From Costus lasius (lineage: Eukaryota > Streptophyta > Magnoliopsida > Zingiberales > Costaceae): 64,000 nt of DNA. How positions within the stretch are numbered: the stretch's first letter is position 1; every line of letters starts with the position of its first letter. The stretch lies in contig CM050454.1 of assembly GCA_027563935.2 (NCBI GenBank), forward strand, positions 22,131,501 through 22,195,500. The letters are read 5' to 3'. A model generated the notes under the pieces. That model had not been told where the DNA came from and searched no databases. It saw only the letters and a program-made list of their open reading frames with translations. The position numbers and the translations under genes were made by a program. Positions 33,125 through 45,488 of this stretch are shown here, piece by piece.

Positions 33125-33760
33125 TAAGACAGAGGATGAAGGCTTTCCCTTCTCAAGTGTCTACTCTGTAGTACAGAGCATGTTCAGTAACTTTGCCGGA
33201 GTGCAGTCGATTTTGTTCATATTAAAATTAATGATGAACGGATCGAAAGAAGCCGGGAGAGACTACAAAATAATATCTACAACAAGTTCTTGATTGATGG
33301 TATGTCCCAGTTTCTCTAGAGCTTCTTTGTACCCAATCATCTTGAGTACGTGAGCTCCCACTGGACTCCCTTCAGTCAGTTTGCTATGAAAGAAAAGTTT
33401 TGTCAAGTTATAGCGTTCAGTCCTTGCCTATGCAGCATACAGCATTTTGAGATTTGCTATAATATCAATAGCAAACAAATCCTCATGCTGACGCTGAAGC
33501 TCGGGCGTCATTGACGCAAGCATAAGGCAAGCAACATCAGTACTATCACTGACGTGCTTCTCATAAGCATCCCGAACTGCCCTTGCGGCGTTCGCAGCGG
33601 GTTGAGCCAGTATTTCCGACTCAAGGACATACAGCTTCCTCTCAGCTTTAAGTACAATCTTAAGTTGTCTGTACCAGTCTGAGAAGTTTGGCCCAGCAAA
33701 CTTCTCCTTTTCCAATATGGATCGCAAGTTGAGCCCTGTGGTGTTCGTTGCTGCAGGAAT
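33125..33760 (-). pseudogene. Element A gag, N-terminal part
   Basis: The gag start matches Cop1 (FAGPNFSDWY, then KAERKLYVLE, VACLMLASMTPELQ and INQELVVDIIL). Stops (TAG on the minus strand) lie at 33428-33430, 33263-33265 and 33161-33163. Two of them replace Gln codons that are intact in Cop1. Where Cop1 has an ATG at 1375, this copy has a changed codon, so no clear start remains; the first Met inside gag is at 33727. The element could no longer make gag by itself. Confidence 0.85.
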
Positions 33761-34141
33761 CTACAACATAGCAAGAACAACAAGGTCAGTATGCATGTTA
33801 GAATCAATCCAGGACTTAAGAATGATTCTTTTCTCACTATTTTATCTGACTGAAAAATCCAATAAAATAGCCCGAAAGAGTGAAACTCTTTTAGTGGGAT
33901 GGGATCCAGATTTCATACTTGATTTTCGCGTCCCGCTCAGGCGAGATAAGATACACAGAGAGTTCAAGCACTAGTCACTGGTAGGCTACCCATGCCAATC
34001 GCCATCCCGTGCGATTCCCCTTCATCTAGGCAATCCAGAAGACTGTGCCAACTGAGTTGGTACAACACGGTCTTTGATTCCTCAGATGGCTGCCTCCATC
34101 TGGCTATCATATGCTCAATATGTAGCCTATATGGTCAAGCT
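33761..34141 (-). other. Element A leader, part next to gag (no gene)
   Basis: It is homologous to Cop1 leader 1378-1777. It ends in AAGCT at 34137-34141, the left copy of the target duplication of element C. The leader continues at 45489. Confidence 0.82.
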
Positions 34142-37100
34142 TGTTAGGGAATGCCGGGTGTAATTTTAAAATTTTGCAGTCCCAGGACGCAGCGGAAGAA
34201 GCATTACACCCGAAACACATTCCTTTCCCAAGGATCCTTGCGAGTGAGAGAACACAAGGATGTGTTAGGGTTAGTACCTTTATTGCTTGTTTAGATGTCG
34301 AAGCCATGTTGAAGGCGCCCAAGTGTTCGCCCTCTACAAGTATCCACGCGTCGACTCCTTGATCGTTGCTCCCTTCCACGCTTGGTGCTAGCCTCGGGAA
34401 GAGAATCAAGCCTTCATTTCCACTTGCGCCACCTTCAAGAGAAGTTGTGCCAAGGAGGGGATAGGGAAGATGATGCCGCCAAGGACTTCCCTCTTCTTCT
34501 TTGCTTGCGCCACCTCCAAGGTGCGCCTATGGCCAAGGGACGATGAGGGCTTGTGACAAGAAGACGCCACCAAGCACAAAGAATCCTTGCGCCAAAGAAG
34601 AGAGGAAGAGGAAGAACTTGCGGCTCCAAGGAAGAAGTTTGCACCACCTTGTTGTCGCCCTTTGCTTTGCTTTCTCTCCCTTCTATGTGTGTTCACGCCT
34701 CCTTAAAGTCCAACAATGGAAGGGGCGGTAAGGGGTCCTATAAATAGGACAAGAAGCGGCAAGGCAATGGCTAAGATCATGCCAAGTGGGCGGCTAGGAT
34801 AAAGGGGTCTTGAGGTAAGGAAAGTCTCCAAGACTTTACCATAAACCTCATTCAACCTATCCTAATTTGCCCAATGGCCATATCAGCCCAAGACATGCCT
34901 TAGATGCATGCATTCTATCCAAGGGAAGGGCAAGGCGCAACAAGCATGAGGAGTTTCGGCTAGGGTAAGAATTTTGGGAGAAACTAGGGTTTTAGGTAAG
35001 GTAAGTCTCCAAAACATTACCATATACCTTACCCTACTATCCATATGCGCCCAAGCTCTTTCCAAAAGAGCCATTAAGCCATATCAGCCCCAAGACTTAC
35101 CTTAGAGGCAAGTATTCCTTCCAAGGAAGAAGGGCTAGGCGCCCTTTACTTCCATAATGAAGCAAAGGCGCCTCCCTCACCCCATTATGCCCCTAGGCGC
35201 CAATGGGGTGAGATTTCTCCCCATTATACCCTTTTAAGCCAATTCCTCTTCATGACAACTAATTATTGGGCCTCATTGGATAATGAGCTAGCCCAAACTT
35301 CATGGCATGGGTTGATTAAGCCATTGGATCCAATCCAATGCAACCCTAATCCAAATGTGACCAATCTAGGTCAATTTCGGGTCAACTTGCCAAAAATGAA
35401 GTTTGGCTCCAATAACTTTCTTCCATCTCATCAGGCCCATTGGCGCTGATGAAATCTTCCAAATGGATCCAAGTTATCCAATAACTTGATCCTAAGGCTT
35501 CTGATTAAAGCAACGTCAAGAGTCTATTGCGTGTGACCCCGTAGGATCCATATGACGATGGCAATGATGTAAACATCATAAGTAGTGAGGGGTATCTAGC
35601 AACACATCACTACTGTTGGGGTATGCCCTTAAGCCTAATGTTTGAGGCCTTTGGGATTGTATCAGTATCATGTAATAAACTATTATGTTTATAAAGGCAT
35701 GGTTGTTATTCAGTTAGCTACATTGTCTGCTGCAATATATGTTCTTTTGAATAATGTCTCAAAGCTGTTCAGCTAGGCTGACAGGCTATAAAGTCCTTAG
35801 TCGATATATCTTGGTGAACATGAGACAGCCTTGATATGATTGAGACTAATATGTGTTCTAATCTTATAGGATGCTTCGAGCATGGAATAAGATGTAGACT
35901 CATGGGTACATTGGATGTACTGGACAGACCCTACTAGGATGTTCAATTGTTTGTCACAATGTGAATATTCCTTGAATGAGACAAGTGGCACATTTCCTCT
36001 GACTTGAGATCACTTGTGTTTTCTAAATGATGATTGTCATTGTTTTGAGGTAGTTCAATATCATTTGAAACATAATGATTATAGACTATCTTGGATGATG
36101 AGCTTGAGTCAGGATTAGGGCACTAGTGATAGACATAGGATTGCCGTCTCCTTGTTTAAGGAGTGTGATGTTCTAAAGGGGCCCCCTGGATGAGATGATT
36201 GAGAAAAGAGTATGGCCATACCCAGGTGACTATGTTCATCTGATCTAATCATGCTCATCATATTGGAGTTACAAGCTTGACACGCTTGTCCAATAAGAAC
36301 GTCCAGTGGTAAAGGAAATATGCATGCCTTGTGATTTGATTCACACTTGTGCTGTGGTATGGGTGTAGTCTTGGAAGACTCTTTCCTTTATATCGGGAGA
36401 CAGTGATGTGTTGCTAGATACCCCTCACTGATCGTGATAATGTGAGTTATCGTTACCGACATTTAAAGGAAACCCTCAGGGTCGCACAATTTGATGATAT
36501 GGCTTACTTAAGTCAGATCGTGTGGACTGAATTGTTTGAGTTCAGTTTGAAGGGATTTAATCTCTAATTGTAAGTGAGATCTGGTCTGATCATGTTTGAT
36601 TGATTAGGGCTTCAGATCGGTAAGCTTCGATTGAGAGATTGGATGCTAGATCGGTCAGATCAGAAGCATTAAGAGATCAACGGTCAGATCAAGAACCTTG
36701 TGGTTTAATTATGATTTGGACTAGTTGCTTGGCTTATTTGGTTTGTGAACCGAACCAAAGTGAACCAGCTCGAATGAGCGCATGGTTCAAAAGGGTAAAG
36801 AGAGATTTGCGACTTGGTGTGCGCATGTGAACATTGAGAGGTGGTATGCTATTTTTAGATAGCAACTCTCTAAACGTGACCACGCTCCACGCTTCTCTTC
36901 TTAACGCCTCTTCTCGCCTCGCCTCTCCACTAGTCGAAACAAGTTTTCTCTTGTGTCGTGAAGAAGGTGGACGAAGAAGGTAAAGAAAAAATTTGCCAAG
37001 AAGTTTTCATCCCTTTCCATTCGATCAAGGACACTTTGGAGCCTTGCTAGCACAAGGAGCGACAAAGAGTTTGCCATCATCCTCTTGTGTGCGAATCCCT

Positions 37101-38069
37101 TTGGAGAAGAAGCAATTGACTCTTTGCTTCCAAGGCAACATCTAGACTATGGCGATGGTATGATCGTTTTCATTAATCTTTATTAGCCTTTTATCGAGTT
37201 GATCATTTAACATGCAAGTTGATCCTATAACCCTAATTTCCGCAAGACAAAGTTTTATATGCGCCATCACTTTAGGGTTATGCTCCCCCTTGAAGGGGAC
37301 TCTTCAACTACTACCCATGTCATAGGACTTAAGTCATTATGGCAACAACTCCTAACAAGCAACGAGGATTCCCATTGCATTACAGATCCCTTTGCCTAAG
37401 CTGATATCCTGCCATTGGATTAGTCTCAAGTTTATTATCCAATGCATTGGTCATGACTCAACAAGTGTGGCCACACTCTCCTATCATGCACCAATAAGGT
37501 GGGGCGCCCCGAGGTGGATATCATGCTTCCTCGGAAGGAAGGGGCAAATCCTACTACTGGTCATCCATGTCTCTACGTGACTTATGACATGCCCAATGAC
37601 AGTCGTTTTGATCTCCCAATTACGGAGAGACGTAAGACTGTATTAAAGCATACCCTTCATCAAGTCTAGACATGAATACCTCAAGTCTAAGGATCAATGC
37701 AAACCTCTTGCATGTGAGATTGACTTGTTGACTAGACAAGTCAATCCTCACGGTGGATCACTCCAGTGCATCCAATGCACCTGTATGTCTGCGTTACTGT
37801 GCCCCGCACCTAACCAGCCCATACACCAGTCTCACATGTACCGAAGCTGTCCCATATCTGCTAAGGTACCTTGTCTGGGGATAGCTTATGAGAATGGATC
37901 CAATCCAAACTCCTGGGACATTATTTATGCAACTCAATACATCAACGCAGGTAGAGAAGTCTGCATAATAACGACCATGCCTATATAAAGAGTAATAGTT
38001 CTATCAAAGTACATTCAAACAATGCCTGACCATGTCTATACATTGGTCTTTAGGGCATATACACCAACA
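34142..38069 (-). repeat. 3' LTR of element C, interrupted by a solo LTR
   Basis: The LTR covers 34142-35613 and 37312-38069, with the solo LTR and its duplication between. Its right end ATATACACCAACA is followed by the polypurine tract. The other C LTR at 44720 shows the uninterrupted sequence CATCACTACTACCCATG, which proves the empty site. Confidence 0.92.
35614..37306 (+). repeat. Solo LTR of the A/Cop1 family, 1693 bp
   Basis: It starts TGTTGGGGTATGCCC and ends ACTCTTCA. The target duplication ACTAC is at 35609-35613 and 37307-37311. It lies on the plus strand, opposite to A, C and Cop1. No internal element sequence is left, as expected after recombination between two LTRs. Confidence 0.93.
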
Positions 38070-40640
38070 ATCTCCCACTTGCACTAAGACCAAGGACAAC
38101 TGATGTTTAGTCAGTTCCAATGTCTCTAGTATGACCCATTAGCTTCCGCTGCGCCAGAGGCTGGATCAGTGGGTTTTTCCAGATTGCTATCTGTGTTTAT
38201 TTTAACAAATTTGATCATCATCCTTATCCATGATCTCTAAGATCAGATGATATGCTGCAATACATACTTGAGCATTAAGTTCCTTCTCTCATGCTATGGT
38301 CCCAGTAAGAACTATACTGGACCATAAAGCACTATGAACTAGATCAAGTTCAAATGAATGAAGCTGCCTCCTTGGCTGCCACAAGGAGCTGCAATGTACT
38401 CAGCCTTATTTGTAGAATTTTGGCACTTTGGTTTGCATAATGCTCTTTCAGCACACAACACCATAACAAGGCAAAGCGCAACTCCTGGCTGTGATCAATA
38501 GTCACTAGACTGGAACGAAGTGTCAGTGTACCCTTGTACACAAAATTCTTTCCTATCTATCATAGACTAGACTCCAATCCTTTATACTTCCCAAGTATAT
38601 GTATAAGGATTGCTTTCACAGCTATCTAGTGTTAAACACTAAGATATGATTGAAACTTGCTGGCTATGCTCCAAGCATTTGCCAGAAATGGTCTTCAAAA
38701 CATGATCCATCCTACATACAATGTATCAGGACTTTGGACCCATGTTAATACTCTCCAGCTGTGCCACAACATCTTTGAGAGACTTAGACCATATCTTCCT
38801 GGAAGGTATCAATATTTGGAATCATCCAATATAATCCTCTCTAGAAACTCTTGGATGAACATAGATTGACTAAAGGGCAATGACTTTCTTGGATCTCTAT
38901 AGATCCTCATGCCTAGGATGTAGGCATCATTCCCTCCTAGATCATTCTTCTCGAAATACACATCAAACCTTTTCTTCACCATGTGAAGAGCTGAGATGTC
39001 ATTCCATGTGAGGAGAATATCATCAATCATCTAGAACAAGAAATACTATTAATAAGGTGCTCCCACTGATCTTCTTGTAAACACAGGCTTTTTCAACCAT
39101 GCTTGCATAACATCATGCATATCTATATGGCCTTGATATGAAAACCTTCTGGCTATTTCCTTATAGATATCTTTTCAGATGTCCTTGCAAGAAAAGCAGT
39201 TATCATAACAAGATGCCATAATTGATTATGCAATTACAACAAGCAGATCCCTAATGGACTTAAAGCTCAGCTATTGGTGAAAATTTCATTATTATCCACC
39301 CAGTGGATTTGCCTGAAATTTCTGTTCACTAGCTTGCCTTTCAAGGTAACAATGTTACCTTCCATGTCTATCTTCCCAGAAGATTTATTTTACAGCCTGT
39401 GGGAATTACCCCTTTGGCAGCTTATCCAAGTCCCAGACTTGATTAGCAGACATGGAGTCCATTATGGTTCTCATGGCCCTTGGCCATTTCTTGGAATCTG
39501 GTCCACCGAACGCTTCCATTGCCTTATAAGTCTTAGGTTCATGCTTGATGAAAAATTCGTCATGCCCAGCATATCGAATTGATCCAGACTTACGTTATTC
39601 CTGTGTTACTTGAACCTCAGGTTGACTTTCAACCTGTATGTGAGATTTTGCTCTCCATCTGTGTCTAATTATATTGTGGTTGATTCTGGACCTTGTCCAA
39701 ATCAGATCTACTCCCACTGGCTTATTTCAAGAGAAATACTTTCTCAAGAGAGACAGCAGTTTGAGCAACAAAAATTTTGTTCTCCTTGGGATAGAATTAG
39801 CACTCTATAGTGCACCACAAACACATACTTTTTGAATCACTGCACATTACATTCCCAATTCCATTGAAGAAATGGGATATTTGCAGTTCTCAACTCAAAA
39901 GCTAACTTAGACATTTTCTTATGGAGTAGCAGTACATCTATTTGCATGGCATCATAGTAGTATATTTGCATGACTACTCAAAGATGGAACCACATCCAAT
40001 GTGTTCCTTTTCTTTCTTTGAAATTCACCACACAGTGGTGAGCTAAGAAGGCTGTGAGATAACTCCACACTTCTTAGGACAGTCATCAAATTCTCCACTT
40101 AATCATCTTGATCCAATCAAGGTGCTTTGATAGATCCTTCAATTTGACTCAATACTTCATTTGTGAACTTCTTGGAATTTTCCAAAGTTCTTGGGTTGCG
40201 TAAGGCATACCCACACTCAATGAAGTATATATAACTCCTCTTAGTGCTTGCTTGCATGGGTCCGCTTACATCGCTGTGTAATAGATCCAACAAGTCACTA
40301 CTCCTTTCCACCCTTTTGGTGAAAGCAGCATCTGTCATATTGTTCCTTTGAACTAGGCTCACATGTATCATAATCCTGAAAGGACAATGATCCCAATAGT
40401 CCATGGACTTTCGGATGTGACCATTGTTCTATGGTTCAAGAGACAATGCTATAAGAGGAAGTTTATTGAATCATTAGATCTGATCTTGTGTCACATATAG
40501 AACCACAAACTATTGTCAATTGTATCACTTCAATAGAACATCTCAGATTAAGGAAAAATATTATTTATTATTTCAAACTGAAGTCCTTTCCAAAAGGAAT
40601 GATGTTCTAATACATAAGCTGATACAATAATAGCAAAGTT
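38070..40640 (-). pseudogene. Element C pol remnant: RNase H, RT and integrase, heavily decayed
   Basis: The polypurine tract (GTGGGAGAT on the minus strand, 38070-38080) is followed by RNase H sequence. It is recognisable only by DNA similarity to A, for example GCTGCGCCAGAGGCT near 38149 and the segment at 38370-38530. RT is partly readable (DDILLTWNDISALHMVKKRF, 38809-39030), with the DD of the active site kept. Integrase remains appear at 40117-40404 (LLDLLHSDVSGPM, then YIYFIECGYA). No frame exceeds about 100 codons. Gag and the zinc knuckle are missing altogether; the leader starts about 40640. The order is that of copia pol, so this is decay plus deletion, not a different gene. Confidence 0.8.
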
Positions 40641-41874
40641 CTATATTGTGCCGCGCACAATTCCTCTTAGTTAAGACAGACTAGGCGCCCTGTGTCCAGC
40701 GAGGGCTGGATACAACACAGAACCCTATCCTCTCAACAGCTGCCTCTAGTGATTCATCATGTCAGTGACATATGAAAAACTAGTCAAGTCTGGTCCTAAC
40801 CGTTATGCCCAGGGCCAACGAATTTCCTTGCGAAGGCACGCCCAGGTTAAAACTGGACTGGGGAAATCATTGTCATCACACACCTCCTAAAGATAAGTGA
40901 GTGTGTCCCACGAGGGTGGGAAACAGTTCACAACATCACCGATCGATAGTTTGATGAGGGCTACGCGTTAGAAGGCTATTGACTTGATATTTTAATGAGA
41001 GTTTTGCATGTTTGTTTTATTCTTTTCTAGCATGCATCTTTCCTATGGTTATGGCAGCAAGGAAAAACATCACAGGCATGCTATGGACAAAATAATAAAC
41101 CATCACAGGCATGCCAATTTTGGTCGATATGGTCATAGCCCTTTTCATACACATAACTTGTCACGAGCCATGTGACATGTTATTGTGCATCCAAGGGTTG
41201 TGAGTCCCTGAAGCAAATCAGCCCATGCCAGAAGCCGAAAGCATGTGTCCTTCCTTCAATCGCAAGTCCATCACCACGCTTCCAAAGCTGGCGCCACTTC
41301 TGACTCCAATTGAAGAAGGCTCCTTGTTGTCTTTGATGAACCTTAACCTATCTCATGTAAACAATTCTACATCTATTCTAAGAACCACACGCAGGTGGTA
41401 GAAAGATTTTACAAGCATTCATCACAGGTGGAAACATGCTTCCACATCACAACACAGGAGGGCACTCGCTATGACCATATCAACCCAATCAAGTGGCGCA
41501 TGTAAAATTTGAAAATCCGGAAAAATCAAATTTTAGCACCTTATGCGCCAATATCATCCAAGGCATTCTCTTAACCAATTCCATGCCAAAATTTAGATCA
41601 AGTTCCATGATGATTTCATAGACCCTATCGGCTGGCAGTTTTGTCAGATCAAGAGACCCGGCCAGTCCGAAGACACAATGCCTGTCCTACTTGACAAAAC
41701 TTACGTGCGCCTTTGGTCTTAAATCAAGCATAAACACAATCCAAGTTTCGGCCATAGAGTTGAGAAGAGAAGATTGGATGAAAACGCTTTCTACGTGAAA
41801 CGCGCATGGATAGAAGAAAAATTTTCAAAAATTTTTCACACAAGCAAAAGTACACCTTGTGTTTCTCGCAAGTA
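40641..41874 (-). other. Element C leader (no gene)
   Basis: It shares phrases with the B leader, such as CCAGCGAGGGCTGGATACAA near 40697 and 48919 and CGTTATGCCCAGGGCCAACG near 40801 and 49024. I see no coding potential. Confidence 0.72.
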
Positions 41875-41886
41875 GCTCTGATACCA
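41875..41886 (-). other. Primer binding site of element C (initiator tRNA-Met type)
   Basis: The minus strand reads TGGTATCAGAGC, one base inside the 5' LTR, which starts at 41888. Confidence 0.92.
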
Positions 41887-41887
41887 C

Positions 41888-44800
41888 TGTTAGGGAATGC
41901 CGGGTGTAATTTTAAAATTTGGCAGTCCCAGGACGCAGCAGAAGAAGCATTACACCCGAAACACATTCCTTTCCCAAGGATCCTTGCGAGTGAGAGAACA
42001 CAAGGATGTGTTAGGTGTTGGGGTATGCCCTTAAGGCTAATGTTTGAGGCCTTGGGATTCTTTCAGTATCATGTATAAACTCTTATGTTTATAAAGGCAA
42101 TGGTTGTTATTCAGTTTGTTACATTGTCTGCTGCAATAAGTGTGCTTCTGAATAATGTCTCAATGCTGTTCAGCTTGGCTGACATGCTGTAATGTCCTTA
42201 GTCGAGATATCTTGGTGAACATGAGACAGCCTTGATATGATTGAGACTAATATGTGTTCTAATCTTATAGGATGCTTCGAGCATGGAATAAGATGTAGAC
42301 TCATGGGTACATTGGATGTACTGGACAGACCCTACTAGGATATTCAATTGCTTGTCACAATGTGAATAATCCTTGTTTGCAACAAGTGGCACATGTCCTC
42401 TGACTTGAGATCACTTGTGTTTCTAAATGATGATTGTCATTGTTTTGAGGTAGTTCAATATCATTTGAAACATAATGGTTATAGACTATCTTGGATAATG
42501 ATCATGAGTCAGGTTAGGACACTAGTGATAGATATAGGATTGCCGTCTCCTTGATTGGAGTGTGATGTTCTAAAGGGGCCCCCTTGAATGAGATGATTGA
42601 GAAAGTGTATGGCCATACCCAGATGACTATGTTCATCTGATCTAATCATTCTCATCATATTGGAGTTACAGGCTTGACACGCTTGTCCAATAAGAACATC
42701 CAGTGGCAAAGGAAACATGTATGCCTTGTGAAGTGGATTCACACTTGTGCTGTGGTTTGGGTGTAGTCTTGTAAGACTCTTTCCTTTATATCGGGAGACA
42801 GTGATGTGTTGCTAGATACCCCTCACTGATCGTGATAACGTGAGTTGTCGTTACCGACATTTAAAGGAAACCCTTAGGGTCGCACAATTTGATGATATGG
42901 CTTACTTAAGTCAGATCGTGTGGACTGAATTGTTTGGATTCAGTTTAAAGGGATTTAATCTCTGATTGTAAGTGAGATCTGGTCTGATCATGTTTGATTG
43001 ATTAGGGCTTAAGATCGGTAAGCTTTGATTGAGAGAATGGATACTAGATCGGTGAGATCAAGAGCATCAAGAGATGAACGGTTAGATCTGGAACCTATTG
43101 GTTCAATGAGATCTAGACCATGGCTTGGGTTAATTGGTCTTTGAACCAAACCAAATTGAACCAGCTCATCAAGTGAGCGCATGGTTCATGGGAGAAGAGA
43201 TTTGCGATTTGTTCATGAGCGCATTTCATGATGAGAAGTGGTTTTGCTATTTTTAGATAGCATGTCACTTACGTGACCACATCTCACGTCGCCTCTCTTC
43301 ACGCCTCCCTCTCGCCCTCTTGTCGCCTGTTGGTTTTTGGTTCTTGACACATTCGTGTGGTAGAGCTTCTTGACGACAAGGGAGAGGTCTCGCCAAGCAA
43401 GAAAAATCTTCTCTTCCCTTTCATACGACAAAGACCTTTGAAGAACCTTGCTAGCACAAGGATCAACAAAGAGTAGGCGGCATCACCTTGTGTGCGTCAC
43501 TTTTGGAGAAGATCCCTTTTGATCTTTGCTTCCAAGGCACCATCCAAAGGATGGCGATGGTATGATCCTTCTTATGTTTGCAATCGGCGTTTTTGTAGTT
43601 GATCATATCTCATGCAATCGATCCCTAGAAATCCATTCCGCTGCTTTAAAACCTCCATATGCGCCAGTAGGGTTTCGCCCCCCCCCCCCCCCCCTTCCCC
43701 CCCCCCCTTGTTGAGGGGACTTTCATTAGGGTTAGTACCTTTATTGCTTGTTTAGATGTCGAAGCCATGTTGAAGGCGCCCAGGTGTTCGCCCTCTACAA
43801 GTATCCACGCGTCGACTCCTTGATCGTTGCTCCCTTCCACGCTTGGTGCTAGCCTCGGGAAGAGAATCAAGCCTTCATTTCCACTTGCGCCACCTTCAAG
43901 AGAAGTTGTGCCAAGGAGGGGATAGGGAAGATGATGCCGCCAAGACTTTACCATAAACCTCATTCAACCTATCCTAATTTGCCCAATGGCCATATCAGCC
44001 CAAGACATGCCTTAGATGCATGCATTCCATCCAAGGGAAGGGCAAGGCGCAACAAGCATGAGGAGTTTCGGCTAGGGTAAGAATTTTGGGAGAAACTAGG
44101 GTTTTAGGTAAGGTAAGTCTCCAAAACATTACCATATACCTTACCCTACTATCCATATGCGCCCAAGCTCTTTCCAAAAGAGCCATTAAGCCATATCAGC
44201 CCCAAGACTTACCTTAGAGGCAAGTATTCCTTCCAAGGAAGAAGGGCTAGGCGCCCTTTACTTCCATAATGAAGCAAAGGCGCCTCCCTCACCCCATTAT
44301 GCCCCTAGGCGCCAATGGGGTGAGATTTCTCCCCATTATACCCTTTTAAGCCAATTCCTCTTCATGACAACTAATTATTGGGCCTCATTGGATAATGAGC
44401 TAGCCCAAACTTCATGGCATGGGTTGATTAAGCCATTGGATCCAATCCAATGCAACCCTAATCCAAATGTGACCAATCTAGGTCAATTTCGGGTCAACTT
44501 GCCAAAAATGAAGTTTGGCTCCAATAACTTTCTTCCATCTCATCAGGCCCATTGGCGCTGATGAAATCTTCCAAATGGATCCAAGTTATCCAATAACTTG
44601 ATCCTAAGGCTTCTGATTAAAGCAACGTCAAGAGTCTATTGCGTGTGACCCCGTAGGATCCATATGACGATGGCAATGATGTAAACATCATAAGTAGTGA
44701 GGGGTATCTAGCAACACATCACTACTACCCATGTCATAGGACTTAAGTCATTATGGCAACAACTCCTAACAAGCAACGAGGATTCCCATTGCATTACAGA

Positions 44801-45483
44801 TCCCTTTGCCTAAGCTGATATCCTGCCATTGGATTAGTCTCAAGTTTATTATCCAATGCATTGGTCATGACTCAACAAGTGTGGCCACACTCTCCTGTCA
44901 TGCACCAATAAGGTGGGGCGCCCCGAGGTGGATATCATGCTTCCTCGGAAGGAAGGGGCAAATCCTACTATTGGTCATCCATGTCTCTACGTGACTTATG
45001 ACATGCCCAATGACAGTCGTTTTGATCTCCCAATTACGGAGAGACGTAAGACTGTATTAAAGCATACCCTTCATCAAGTCTAGACATGAATACCTCAAGT
45101 CTAAGGATCAATGCAAACCTCTTGCATGTGAGATTGACTTGTTGACTAGACAAGTCAATCCTCACGGTGGATCACTCCAGTGCATCCAATGCACCTGTAT
45201 GTCTGCGTTACTGTGCCCCGCACCTAACCAGCCCATACACCAGTCTCACATGTACCGAAGCTGTCCCATATCTGCTAAGGTACCTTGTCTGGGGATAGCT
45301 TATGAGAATGGATCCAATCCTAACTCCTGAGACATTATTTATGCAACTCAATACATCAACGCAGGTAGAGAAGTCTGCATAATAACGACCATGCCTATAT
45401 AAAGAGTAATAGTTCTATCAAAGTACATTCAAACAATGCCTGACCATGTCCATACATTGGTCTTTAGGGCATATACACCAACA
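41888..45483 (-). repeat. 5' LTR of element C, interrupted by a solo LTR and with a 349 bp deletion
   Basis: The LTR covers 41888-42015 and 43731-45483. Compared with the 3' LTR, the stretch equivalent to 34479-34827 is missing. It is bounded by CCAAG in the 3' LTR (34479-34483 and 34828-34832), and one CCAAG remains here (43940-43944). Confidence 0.92.
42016..43725 (+). repeat. Second solo LTR of the A/Cop1 family, 1710 bp
   Basis: It starts TGTTGGGGTATGCCC and ends GACTTTCA. The target duplication TTAGG is at 42011-42015 and 43726-43730. The uninterrupted site is seen in the other C LTR at 34264-34274. It carries a pure C tract (16 C, TT, 11 C) at 43679-43707. Confidence 0.93.
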
Positions 45484-45488
45484 AAGCT

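Larger units (their letters stand above)
34142..45483 (-). mobile_element. Copia-type element C, 11.3 kb including two solo LTRs
   Basis: C starts TGTTAGGGAATGCC and ends ATATACACCAACA, with the target duplication AAGCT at 34137-34141 and 45484-45488. It has a 3' LTR on the left, a polypurine tract at 38070, a decayed pol remnant, a leader, a primer site (41875-41886) and a 5' LTR on the right. Without the nested solo LTRs the LTRs are 2230 and 1881 bp. Apart from one 349 bp deletion they differ at only about nine sites that I could see. LTR ends and leader resemble element B, so C is a B relative. Confidence 0.92.
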
